In this document: in pieces, positions 17,651 through 26,025 of the stretch
Position numbering within the stretch: position 1 is the stretch's first letter
Layout: each line of letters opens with the position of its first letter
Notes under the pieces: generated by a model
Databases searched by the model: none
Told to the model about the DNA's origin: nothing
What the model saw: the letters and a program-made list of their open reading frames with translations, nothing else
Made by a program: the position numbers and the translations under genes
NCBI GenBank assembly: GCA_964595945.1
Contig: CAZQSL010000010.1
Coordinates: 1 to 49,028, forward strand
Direction: 5' to 3'
Source of the DNA: CAZQSL01 sp964595945
GTDB taxonomy: Bacteria > UBP15 > UBA6099 > JAJRTR01
Length of the DNA stretch: 49,028 nt

Positions 17651-18142
17651 ATGCGTACTGTTGTTTTTGCACTAAGCGCGATTATTGTTATAACATTTTC
17701 ACATTTATGTTACACGGCTGAGCCCGAGATGTCTTCAGGCCAACTGCTTTACGTGCCAGCATATTCACACATCTACAGCGGAGACCACGAAAACAAATTT
17801 CTGCTTTCCGTGACGCTCAGCATAAGGAATACCGACACGAAATATTCGATGCAGGTTACTTCGGTGGCATATTACAATTCAAAAGGCAAAATCATACGGA
17901 CTTATCTCAAGAAGCCTCTATCTCTCAAACCTCTCGAAACGGTCAGATACGTTGTCGCGACAAACGACAACCGCGGCGGGTCTGGCGCAAGCTTTCTTGT
18001 CAGATGGAATGCAAAACGGAGAATCAGTGTGCCAATTGTCGAATCAGTGATGATTGGGACGCAGTATCAGCAGGGCGTGTCCTTCACGTCAAGAGGACAG
18101 GCAATCAACGATTATTCAAAAAATAAATCCGCGCAGCCCTGA
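17651..18142 (+). CDS. Exported DUF3124 protein
   Basis: A 163-residue protein with a signal peptide (about 1-23, cleavage near 'LCYTAEP'). Its DUF3124 domain is recognised by 'LYVPAYSHIYSGD', 'LSVTLSIRNTD' and the later 'YYNSKGKIIRTYL'. It is predicted to be a periplasmic beta-sandwich of unknown function. The GTG at 17642 overlaps the ribosome binding site, so the ATG at 17651 is chosen. It lies 81 bases upstream of a CPA2 antiporter on the same strand; a shared transcript is likely but no functional link is proven. Confidence 0.88.
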   Translation: MRTVVFALSAIIVITFSHLCYTAEPEMSSGQLLYVPAYSHIYSGDHENKFLLSVTLSIRNTDTKYSMQVTSVAYYNSKGKIIRTYLKKPLSLKPLETVRYVVATNDNRGGSGASFLVRWNAKRRISVPIVESVMIGTQYQQGVSFTSRGQAINDYSKNKSAQP

Positions 18143-18223
18143 ACGCCGGGCGACCATATATGCAAAATGTTCATGGAATTCCAGCAATAGCAGTGATGAT
18201 CGTAATCTGTTACAGGTGATTAT

Positions 18224-19909
18224 ATGGGCATAGCGACAGATATAGTGCTGATAGTCGGGGTTGCCTTCGCGTGTGGTTTGCTCGCCCAGCGACTCGGACA
18301 GCCCATCATCCTCGGTTATATCATAGCAGGCATAATAGTCGGCCCCCACACCGGCGGACTTACCATCACAAATATTCATGACATAGAACTTCTCGCCGAG
18401 ATCGGGGTCGCCCTTCTGCTGTTTGCGCTTGGACTCGAGTTTTCTCTCAAGGATTTGCGCGACGTAAAATTTGTCGCCATTATTGGCACTCCCTTACAAA
18501 TTGCATTAACAATCTCACTTGGTCTGGGTATCGGTCATACGTGGGGTTGGGACTGGAAAACATCTCTGTGGTTTGGTTCCATCATTTCACTTTCGAGTAC
18601 GATGGTGATACTTAAAACACTTATGAATCAGGGATGGCTCGGCACCTTGTCGAGTAAGGTGATGATCGGAATGCTGATCATCCAGGACCTTGCCATCGTC
18701 CCCCTGATGATATTATTGCCACAACTGAATACGTCGATAGATTTCTCCGTGATACTGCTCGCTCTCGCAAAAGCGGCCGCATTCATAGCGGGTATGATAC
18801 TACTCGGGACACGGCTGCTGCCACTGATCATGGCATATATTGCCCGGCTCGGATCACGCGAACTGTTCCTGCTTGCCGTGGCGACCATCGGGCTCGGGAT
18901 CGGCTATTCGACCTATCTTATGGGGCTTTCATTCGCGTTCGGAGCGTTTGCGGCAGGCCTTGTGCTGAACGAATCGGACTATGGACATCAGGCGCTCAGC
19001 GACATAGTGCCGGTGCGGGATTTGTTCGGATTGCTCTTTTTCGCTTCAGTCGGGATGCTGCTCGACCCCTCTTTCCTGCGTGACAACATCTGGCAGATAC
19101 TCGGGCTCGTGTGCATTGTATCGTTCGGAAAGGGGATCATTTTTTCGGCAATTGCGCGATTGTTCAGATATGGCAATGTGATACCGCTCGCCGTAGGGTT
19201 GGGGCTTTTCCAGATAGGAGAGTTTTCCTTCGTGCTTGCCCGTGTTGGGCTCTCTTCCCGCTCGATTACGCACGACGTCTATTCACTTGTCCTGACGACA
19301 GCGATAATCACCATGATCCTCACGCCACTGATTTCAGGACAAACCGCGCGCATCTACAGGATACGCAAAAAAATGTTCAGGCACGAACCGCTCGATACAA
19401 AAAACATGCCGGACGAAAAAATGAAAGACCACATCATCGTCGCGGGTGGTGGCCGGGTCGGATTTAGCATAGCATCGGTTATGAAACGGCTGGACATGAA
19501 ATATGTGATCATAGAGATTGACCAGCAACGGGTGGAAAAAGCGAAACACGCGGATATGCCCGTATTGTACGGTGACGCGACACATGAAATCGTACTGGAA
19601 GCAGCGGAGATTTCATCGGCAAAAATGATGATTATCACTTCGCCAGGTATTGTAGTCGCGCGCTCGATCATCAAAAAAGCACTGAATTCAAATCCTCATA
19701 TACAAATCATTGCCCGCGCGGCTTCCCCCGAGTGCATCAGGCTCTTTCATCAACTTGGCATCAGCGATATCATCCTTCCCGAATACGAAGCCGGTATCGA
19801 AGTCACCCGGCGCATGCTCACCCTTATGAACCTTCCTCCACAGCAAGTAGCGGCCCAGACGGATAGTCTTCGCAGTGAAATCTATGCCACCGGCAAGGAG
19901 CAGGCTTGA
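18224..19909 (+). CDS. CPA2-family monovalent cation:proton antiporter with RCK/TrkA-N domain
   Basis: A 561-residue inner-membrane antiporter of the KefB/KefC/YbaL type. About twelve membrane helices span residues 1-375, starting with the family-typical 'LGQPIILGYIIAGIIVGP'. The conserved Gln-Asp pair in 'MLIIQDLAIVP' (154-155) is in place for ion binding. A cytoplasmic TrkA-N/RCK domain begins at about 402 with the nucleotide motif GGGRVG (408-413) and runs to about 520. No TrkA-C domain is evident. AGGTGAT precedes the ATG. It should exchange K+ or Na+ for protons under control of a nucleotide bound to the RCK domain. The ion is not decided by sequence. Confidence 0.95.
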   Translation: MGIATDIVLIVGVAFACGLLAQRLGQPIILGYIIAGIIVGPHTGGLTITNIHDIELLAEIGVALLLFALGLEFSLKDLRDVKFVAIIGTPLQIALTISLGLGIGHTWGWDWKTSLWFGSIISLSSTMVILKTLMNQGWLGTLSSKVMIGMLIIQDLAIVPLMILLPQLNTSIDFSVILLALAKAAAFIAGMILLGTRLLPLIMAYIARLGSRELFLLAVATIGLGIGYSTYLMGLSFAFGAFAAGLVLNESDYGHQALSDIVPVRDLFGLLFFASVGMLLDPSFLRDNIWQILGLVCIVSFGKGIIFSAIARLFRYGNVIPLAVGLGLFQIGEFSFVLARVGLSSRSITHDVYSLVLTTAIITMILTPLISGQTARIYRIRKKMFRHEPLDTKNMPDEKMKDHIIVAGGGRVGFSIASVMKRLDMKYVIIEIDQQRVEKAKHADMPVLYGDATHEIVLEAAEISSAKMMIITSPGIVVARSIIKKALNSNPHIQIIARAASPECIRLFHQLGISDIILPEYEAGIEVTRRMLTLMNLPPQQVAAQTDSLRSEIYATGKEQA

Positions 19910-20239
19910 GGGGACCTGACAATTGGCGGGATTTTACGGCGAATGCACCATTACTTCGTATCGGATGATCATTTCCAATGATGAGTTTGAGTGAAATGCT
20001 GGTATCCATTTGCGGCAGAGTGAAGGGGGTAGTAAATAAACCCGGATCCGTCAATAGAAAGTGCGCTATTGTCGAATCCGGCAGTCGCGATAAGGGCGAA
20101 CTGCTGTGTTGCCGGTGCATTTTTTTGTTTGCGTATGACGAATACTGCTCACTGCAAAAATGCCCCTTGCGCCTTGCATTTCATCCCATCTTGCGACAGC
20201 AATCCCGAATTCTATTGACGAATTCGGGATAAAACGCAA
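19910..20239. other. Convergent intergenic region
   Basis: About 330 bases between the antiporter stop and the end of the EEP-fold gene. Short frames are present on both strands but none has a ribosome binding site or a family match. Apart from the hairpin listed separately (20202-20230) I see nothing in it. Confidence 0.4.
20202..20230 (-). terminator. Hairpin after the EEP-fold gene
   Basis: A perfect 11-base inverted repeat (ATCCCGAATTC / GAATTCGGGAT, 20202-20212 with 20220-20230) with a seven-base loop, starting ten bases past the stop of the leftward gene. No strong T-tract follows, so termination is likely but not certain. Confidence 0.6.
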
Positions 20240-21376
20240 TCAAAGAATCAGGCGGCATGTCACTGCGCTGTGATCCATGAAAAAGGGTTTGCAGTCCGCC
20301 ACGGCGGGGGATGGGCGGTCAAGGCGGTTGCCGGGCTGATCGAGCACTTCCCACTCTTCGGGTGAGAGGTTTGTGATCACGTGATCGAGCGTGTAGCTGA
20401 GTTTGGACTGCAGGTACCCGAGGGATTTAGCCGATGTGCCGATGATGAGCGCGGAAGCGCCGGTCGATGAAAAACGGGAAAATGCGACAGACAGTTTTTC
20501 GAGTGAAGTCCGAATTAGTGATGCAAGTTTCACGACTGGCGCGTAACGGGCGATGGCGGAAACCGCGATTGCCGATGCGGCCGATGCGGTCGGTATGATA
20601 TAGCGCACATAAGGCGTGTTTTCATATTCCCTGATTTTCATTCCATACATCGCCGAGATATTCGAAGCAATTCCCGAAATGGGGTTGTCTGTAAACAGAT
20701 CGGCTATTGTCGGGTCCCATGTTGCCACGGAGCTGTCGTTGACTGTTGAAAAGCGGAACCGGTTTTCCTCGAAGAAATCCTGCCACTTCATAACCATATC
20801 GACCATCCGGTCGTTGTCAGGATCACGTTTGAGTCTGATTTTTCTGAGATATCCGGCGATCATTTCCCTGGTTTTGCCGAAACAGTATGGATCAAAATTG
20901 AAATCTCCCGCCGCTATGAAGGAATTTCGCTCCGCGTAGATATCTTCGATTGTTTCGAGCACTTCGCCGATCTGTTTGTGGCGCTGGACAAATCCCCTGT
21001 CCTTGAGGGGGCTGATCGCGTGGACATTGATGAGTATGAGGGACTGGTCTGTATGAGTCACTGTTTTCCAACAGCGGTATCCCGAGCCTTCGGACAGAAA
21101 TTTCAGAGATTTGAAAATGCCCCGGCTGACGCCCGTGATCATGCTGCCCTGCCCGTCGAGTATGTAGCAGCTTTCGAGATGCCCGGAAAGTTTGTCATTA
21201 CAGGAAGTCTCCTGGAGGAAAAAAACATCCGGTCCCACCTCCTTGAGGTTTATTGCGAGCAGGGGGATGCTGCCTGGTGAAAGCCTGAACCCGCCAGCTG
21301 CTTCCGCGAGGTTAAGATTGCCGGTGTTGGCTGTGAGAAAGCTGATCCTCAATAAAACAGTCTCCAGGCTGGACAT
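20240..21376 (-). CDS. Endonuclease/exonuclease/phosphatase-fold protein with hydrophobic insertion
   Basis: A 378-residue protein with the EEP (DNase I/APE-like) metal-dependent phosphodiesterase signature: 'LTANTGNL' at 14-21, E56 in 'DVFFLQE', 'NVHA' at 117-120, 'AGDFNFDP' with D158/N160, 'LDHVITN' with D331/H332 and 'MDHSAV' with D368/H369. All expected metal and catalytic positions are present, so it should hydrolyse phosphodiester or phosphoester bonds. The substrate is unknown. About 100 residues (222-325), including Ala/Ser-rich hydrophobic stretches, are inserted before the last catalytic block. The ATG at 21376 has no ribosome binding site; TTG at 21352 has GGAG nine bases upstream and may be the true start. 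No signal peptide is seen. Confidence 0.88.
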   Translation of the reverse strand: MSSLETVLLRISFLTANTGNLNLAEAAGGFRLSPGSIPLLAINLKEVGPDVFFLQETSCNDKLSGHLESCYILDGQGSMITGVSRGIFKSLKFLSEGSGYRCWKTVTHTDQSLILINVHAISPLKDRGFVQRHKQIGEVLETIEDIYAERNSFIAAGDFNFDPYCFGKTREMIAGYLRKIRLKRDPDNDRMVDMVMKWQDFFEENRFRFSTVNDSSVATWDPTIADLFTDNPISGIASNISAMYGMKIREYENTPYVRYIIPTASAASAIAVSAIARYAPVVKLASLIRTSLEKLSVAFSRFSSTGASALIIGTSAKSLGYLQSKLSYTLDHVITNLSPEEWEVLDQPGNRLDRPSPAVADCKPFFMDHSAVTCRLIL

Positions 21377-21928
21377 GACAGCAGATGGTTATCGTATTGA
21401 ATCCGCTTCATTTGGCAGATGCGTCCAACTGATCATAACATCAATACAGGGTCTTGTATTTCATTTCCGCGATGACCTGCTAACGATTTTCGATAGTACG
21501 CCGCTATTGATTGGCAAGCAAAATTCTAATCGGATTTTCGCTCAAGATCAATCGTATAGTATACATCGGCGATAAGGTGATCAACCGGCGGCAATGTATC
21601 ATTGTGGGTAATTCTGGACTGGCTTATGAATGAATTGTGGCGGCAGACAGTGGCGTCGACCTTGTGGTCAGGACGGCCTGACTGATGCGAAATCGCGACT
21701 GGCGCCATGTCCGGCGGGTTGACGATGCGCATCTTGAATTATTGCCCATTTCTTTTCTTTTCAAGTTTTTTTGTAGATAATTAAAACAATATGGCCTGCT
21801 TCTTTGTTATAAAAGCATATTCGAATAATGAGAAATGATCCGGCTTTTCAGTACCTCCGTCTACATGCCGGAAACGTCAGACAGCCTGGGAGCATCACAG
21901 GCGGAATAATGAGTGTGCCGTACCGAAT
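21377..21928. other. Divergent intergenic region without a supported gene
   Basis: About 550 bases between the EEP gene and the receiver gene that opens the FapA-type operon. A 68-codon minus-strand frame (21526-21732) has no ribosome binding site and no family match. The stretch 21760-21840 is AT-rich and probably holds the promoter of the rightward operon, but I find no well-spaced -35/-10 pair. Confidence 0.4.
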
Positions 21929-22369
21929 ATGCAGGAAAAAACGATCCGAACGGTTCTTGCGGTAGATGATGAGGAGTTCGTACTCGACCTCATCGGACAG
22001 ATGCTGCAAGAGATGGAAATGGAAGTGCTCACCGCAGCGAGCGGGGCACAGGCTCTGGAAGTATTCGACGAGAGCGGAGACAGGATTTCGCTCGTGCTTC
22101 TCGACATGGTACTGCCCGGCATGAGCGGCTCCGAGATTGCACGGGCAATAAGGGAGAAATCGCAGGACGTTAAAATCGTGATGCTCTCGGGGATGGGCGG
22201 CGAAGAGATGGACTCGTTTGTAAGGGACAACCGGATAAGCGCTTTTATCAGAAAGCCTTTCGGGATGGACGAGTTGTGCGAAACCGTACTGAAAGTGATA
22301 CACGAGCCTATACAGCAAGAGCAGAGGAGTATCGATGACGAACAATTGGGAGCGGCAAATGGAATCTGA
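21929..22369 (+). CDS. Single-domain response regulator
   Basis: A 146-residue protein with one receiver domain (about 7-125) and a short polar tail. The conserved set is intact: D13/D14, phospho-acceptor D59 in 'LVLLDMVLPG', S87 and K109 in 'FIRKPF'. It has no output domain, so it should act as a phosphate carrier or by binding a partner. It is the first gene of a six-gene rightward operon and overlaps the next gene by 11 or 35 bases depending on that gene's start. In this setting it is a natural partner for the phosphotransferase-like protein at 25234-25989. Confidence 0.93.
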   Translation: MQEKTIRTVLAVDDEEFVLDLIGQMLQEMEMEVLTAASGAQALEVFDESGDRISLVLLDMVLPGMSGSEIARAIREKSQDVKIVMLSGMGGEEMDSFVRDNRISAFIRKPFGMDELCETVLKVIHEPIQQEQRSIDDEQLGAANGI

Positions 22370-23141
22370 ACGACCAAAACACATCCTGATAGTCGACGAT
22401 GAGAGAGAAATCACTGAACTTATCGAAAAAGAGCTCCAGCGGGAAGGCTACATGACCTGGAGCGCGGACAATGCCCAGGACGCTCTCACTGTCTTCTCGA
22501 CCGAGGTCATAGACATGATAATCACCGATGTCAAAATGCCGGGTGAGTTTTCTGGCATAGACCTGCTGAAAATCATCCGCAACGGTTTTTCCATACCAGT
22601 GATTGTCATTTCAGGCTTTGGCACGATCGAGCTGGCCCTCGAAGCGATACGTCTCGGAGCTGACGAATTCATACCAAAGCCGTTCGACTACGACTATCTC
22701 ATCTCAGTAGTCAGGGAAAAGTTTTCGGGTGGCAGCATCGCCAATACCGACAGCGGAGACATTCCCTTTGTCATCAGATTCGATGTCACCGGCAGTACGA
22801 GCACTATCGCTCCCATCAGGAAATTGCTTATGAAAAACGCCGAATCCCTCGGCATCAGCGCCGACATTGCTGCATCTATCTGGATGTTGGCGAAAGATGC
22901 TGTCACCAGAGCTCGCATCAGCCCCGGCGGTGGCAGCTCAAATATCATCGTCCAGGTCAAAAACGATTACCGCGAAGTCGAGATAGTCATTGCAGACAGG
23001 GGTAACAGGTTCATTTCCAGTCAAATTTCTCCGGGCAGCGGCGGAAACACCACAAGCATTATCGACATCATCCGGTCTCTCGCCGACGACATAATGATCA
23101 GCGACGATGGTGACGAGATGAGAGTGATATTCCTCAAATGA
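22335..23141 (+). CDS. Receiver domain fused to degenerate RsbW-like ATPase
   Basis: A 268-residue protein. Residues 14-130 are a complete receiver (D21/D22, D65, S93, K115 in 'IPKPF'). Residues 144-268 resemble the HATPase_c fold of anti-sigma factors of the RsbW/SpoIIAB type, including a 'VIADRGNRF' G1-like box. The usual N-box (Glu-x3-Asn) is replaced by 'LAKDAVTRA', with Lys and Arg at those positions, so ATP binding is doubtful. No dimerisation/phosphotransfer helix is present. Phosphorylation may gate protein binding, as in anti-sigma partner switching; this is inference. Two starts are credible: ATG 22335 (AGGAG at 22325-22329) and ATG 22359 (GGGAG at 22348-22352). Confidence 0.82.
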   Translation: MTNNWERQMESERPKHILIVDDEREITELIEKELQREGYMTWSADNAQDALTVFSTEVIDMIITDVKMPGEFSGIDLLKIIRNGFSIPVIVISGFGTIELALEAIRLGADEFIPKPFDYDYLISVVREKFSGGSIANTDSGDIPFVIRFDVTGSTSTIAPIRKLLMKNAESLGISADIAASIWMLAKDAVTRARISPGGGSSNIIVQVKNDYREVEIVIADRGNRFISSQISPGSGGNTTSIIDIIRSLADDIMISDDGDEMRVIFLK

Positions 23142-23177
23142 CACTTTTGACGACACATAAGCATGAATGAGGGCACA

Positions 23178-25223
23178 ATGAGCGACCAGAAAAATCCTGC
23201 AGATATTGCTTATACGACAAGCGAAATGAATTTGAAGCAGACCGGCCTGAACGTCATAACTCTTGATGACTCTTCGGTCAATCTCGTCCTGATATCCGAC
23301 TCGGACGGCATGCACGCTTATCTGAAGTTTGTCGTCAAGCCCGGTATCGAAGCCGATCAGGTAATCATGCCCGATCTCAAGACAGTCATCGAAAAGCTCA
23401 CTGCCGCCGGTATCATTTACGGTATCAGCAGCGAAAATATAAGCGAAGCGATCACGCGCAAAACAGTATGCCGCAACATCCTCGCGGCCAAAGGAAAGCC
23501 TCCGGTACAGGGAGGCGACGCCGAACTGGTATATGCTGTCTCTCCCGCGGCGATCGACGAAAAACAGTACGAATGGCTCAAGGCCAATATCAAACGGAGA
23601 GAAGAGTTTCAATGCGTTTACGTGCGGCGCGGCCAGGTGCTGATGGAGATGAAACCTCCGACTCAGGGGATTGCCGGCACCGATGTTTTCGGCAACCGGG
23701 TCCCCGCTCTCACGGGTGGCTACGCAACTTTCCCAATGGGCGAAAACGTCGAGTTGATGAGTGGCACCAACAAGGCGATTGCCGGGGTCGACGGTATTGC
23801 CTTTATGGTCGATGACTTCATCAGCATCCTCCAGTGCCATCTCGAGCAGGCTCACATTTTTATTTCTCCAGACGAAATGTCCGCTACTCTCACTATCATC
23901 CCCGGCACTTCTGAAGAAATTGAGATCACTGCTGATACTGTCCGGCGAAAGATGAAAGAGGCAGGAATATCATACGGCATCAAGGCTGGCTTCGAGGCAC
24001 AGATACCCGCAAAGCTTGTTGTCCCCGTGGAAATTGTCGTGGCTACCGGTCTGCATCCGGCCAACGGCGATGACGGCAAGATGAAAGTCATCGACAGAAG
24101 TGTCTGTCTCGGCGGCGAACTTTACAGGACGGACGAGCACGGCAATGTGGATTTCCGCGAAATGATAAATCCTGAAATAGTGCGGCAGGGCGAAGTCGTC
24201 GCAGTGCTGGTGCCTCCGACACGCGGGCGCGAAGGCATCACTGTCACCGGCAGGACAATCGAGGCGAAACCAGGCAGGCAGGCCTCTATCATCGCCGGCC
24301 GCAATGTCGAACTCTCTCCGGACGGTTTGGCCGCCATCGCGAAAAAAGACGGCACTCTAATCGTTTCCGGACACACTCTCAGCATCGACGAACTCTACAT
24401 TGTAAAAGGCAATGTCGGATATGAAACCGGCAACATTACATTCGACGGCACGGTGACCGTCAAGGGCGATCTGCTGCCCGGATTTTACATTTCAGCATCA
24501 GGAGATGTCGATCTCAGGGGCTGTCTCGACAACGGTTCCATCACGGCAGGCGGTGATGTCCACATCAAGGGCTCGATCTACGGAAAGGACAAGATAAGAG
24601 TAAGAGCGCGGGGCAATATCTTTGCCAATGTCGCCGAAAACATGCGCTTCGAGGCCGAGGGCGATGTCATTGTCGAAAGCTACCTGCGCAATTGCTATAC
24701 AATGGCTCGAAACGATGTCAGGATCATCAACCGCAAAAAGGGGCATATCATGGGCGGCACCGTCATCGCCGGTGGTGACATAGATGTCTATGACGCCGGA
24801 CACCCTTCTTATATACCGACTTTTTTCGAGCTTGGCATGAATCCCGACACTAAACGGAAATACAACGAATGCCTTCGCGAGATCAGACAGGCCAACATCC
24901 AGATCGAAAAACTCGAACCCAACATCATCGCGGCGAAAAAACTTGAGGAGGAAGGCGCCCTCGCTCCGGAAAAACGCGAGTTTTACCGCCAGCTCAATCA
25001 GGTGTTTTCCGGATTGCACCGCCAGCTTGCCATCGCCAGAGGAAAAAAAGAGGAAATAGAAGAACGTGTCAAATTCAGCAACTGCGGCAAACTCTATGTG
25101 CGCGGCACGATCTATCCCGGTGTCATAGTCCGCATGTCCATCTTCAGCCGCGCAATTCAAGAAGAACTCACCAATGTGGTTTTCATGCTGAAGGATGGAG
25201 AAATCACCTGCCAGAATCTGTGA
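23178..25223 (+). CDS. DUF342/FapA-family protein with two N-terminal modules
   Basis: A 681-residue protein of the FapA (flagellar assembly protein A, DUF342) family. The characteristic 'PPTQGIAGTDVFG' and 'PPTRGREGITVTG' turns appear twice (near residues 160-172 and 346-358), showing a duplicated N-terminal module. A right-handed beta-helix-like stretch rich in Gly/Asp/Val follows (about 410-555), then a helical hairpin (about 560-640) and a final strand pair. The fold resembles bactofilin-type polymer-forming proteins. In Vibrio, FapA acts in polar flagellar placement and sugar-PTS signalling. ATG 23178 has GAGG five bases upstream and is preferred to ATG 23163. It is in one operon with a second DUF342 protein. 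The function here is unknown; a scaffold role is likely. Confidence 0.85.
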   Translation: MSDQKNPADIAYTTSEMNLKQTGLNVITLDDSSVNLVLISDSDGMHAYLKFVVKPGIEADQVIMPDLKTVIEKLTAAGIIYGISSENISEAITRKTVCRNILAAKGKPPVQGGDAELVYAVSPAAIDEKQYEWLKANIKRREEFQCVYVRRGQVLMEMKPPTQGIAGTDVFGNRVPALTGGYATFPMGENVELMSGTNKAIAGVDGIAFMVDDFISILQCHLEQAHIFISPDEMSATLTIIPGTSEEIEITADTVRRKMKEAGISYGIKAGFEAQIPAKLVVPVEIVVATGLHPANGDDGKMKVIDRSVCLGGELYRTDEHGNVDFREMINPEIVRQGEVVAVLVPPTRGREGITVTGRTIEAKPGRQASIIAGRNVELSPDGLAAIAKKDGTLIVSGHTLSIDELYIVKGNVGYETGNITFDGTVTVKGDLLPGFYISASGDVDLRGCLDNGSITAGGDVHIKGSIYGKDKIRVRARGNIFANVAENMRFEAEGDVIVESYLRNCYTMARNDVRIINRKKGHIMGGTVIAGGDIDVYDAGHPSYIPTFFELGMNPDTKRKYNECLREIRQANIQIEKLEPNIIAAKKLEEEGALAPEKREFYRQLNQVFSGLHRQLAIARGKKEEIEERVKFSNCGKLYVRGTIYPGVIVRMSIFSRAIQEELTNVVFMLKDGEITCQNL

Positions 25224-25233
25224 AACGGACGCT

Positions 25234-25989
25234 ATGACTGATACTGCCATACATAATATCACTACTGAAAAACTCTGGAAGATCATCACGTCGGACACCA
25301 TCGTGCGGCTGCTACCCATAATTGTGCATGATCTCAACAACAATATGACTGCCATCCGTGGCTATTCGGAACTCATCAAAAGAAACACATCGAAAAAACA
25401 CTGTCCCGAAAAGGACGTCGAAGCGATCATCATCCACTCGAAGAAGGGAGCCGTGATACTTGACAGTGTCACAAGGATACTCATGTCCTTGCTGGCTGAC
25501 AGGGAAACGCTGTACGATGTAAATGTCACGATAAAAAATGCCGTATCCTTTCTCCGGAAAAAAGCGGCTGGCAGGAGTATTGAAATATTTACGCCAGAGG
25601 ATGATTTTTCTGCAAATGTATACGGAAAGCCGGTCGATTTGTTCGTTTTCCTCGCCTGCTCGATCGTCGACATCATCGAAAGCGCGCCCTCAGGCTCAAC
25701 TGTCACGATCGATGCCTCAAGTGATGAAAAGGGTGATAATACCATTGTGATCCTTTCCGGATCATCGGCTTCATCCAACTGCACGGACAATTTGCAGCCA
25801 GCGGTTTTCGACAGATTGGTATTTCAGCAGGTCAGCGGCGAAATTTTCAAACGCTCGGGCGCTTCTGTCGAAATGACCCGTGACGGTAAAAAAATGACTG
25901 GTGTCACAATCACTCTGCCGGCGAGGGCACCGGCTCCACCGCCAGCGGCAAAAAACAGAAAGAGTTTCATCGACAGCGACTTTCTGTGA
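25234..25989 (+). CDS. Degenerate histidine-kinase-like protein (possible phosphotransferase)
   Basis: A 251-residue protein with a dimerisation/phosphotransfer helix pair carrying an H-box, 'IVHDLNNNMTAIRGYSEL' (about residues 30-47). An alpha/beta region follows where a kinase ATPase domain would be. The Asn of the N-box and the DxGxG box are not recognisable; the expected places read 'FLACSIVDIIESA' and 'VILSGSSASS'. A DHp helix with a dead ATPase fold is the design of ChpT and Spo0B phosphotransferases. I therefore infer a phosphate relay between the receivers of this operon and perhaps the hybrid kinase at 28727-32317. The ATG at 25234 is ten bases after the preceding stop. The C-terminus is a Pro/Ala tail. 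Confidence 0.7.
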   Translation: MTDTAIHNITTEKLWKIITSDTIVRLLPIIVHDLNNNMTAIRGYSELIKRNTSKKHCPEKDVEAIIIHSKKGAVILDSVTRILMSLLADRETLYDVNVTIKNAVSFLRKKAAGRSIEIFTPEDDFSANVYGKPVDLFVFLACSIVDIIESAPSGSTVTIDASSDEKGDNTIVILSGSSASSNCTDNLQPAVFDRLVFQQVSGEIFKRSGASVEMTRDGKKMTGVTITLPARAPAPPPAAKNRKSFIDSDFL

Positions 25990-26025
25990 TTTTACAGACT
26001 ACAGCCACTGGCTGACTAAGGGACT

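Noticed and set aside
21526..21732. 68-codon minus-strand frame upstream of the receiver gene
   Set aside because: No ribosome binding site and no recognisable domain; likely chance.
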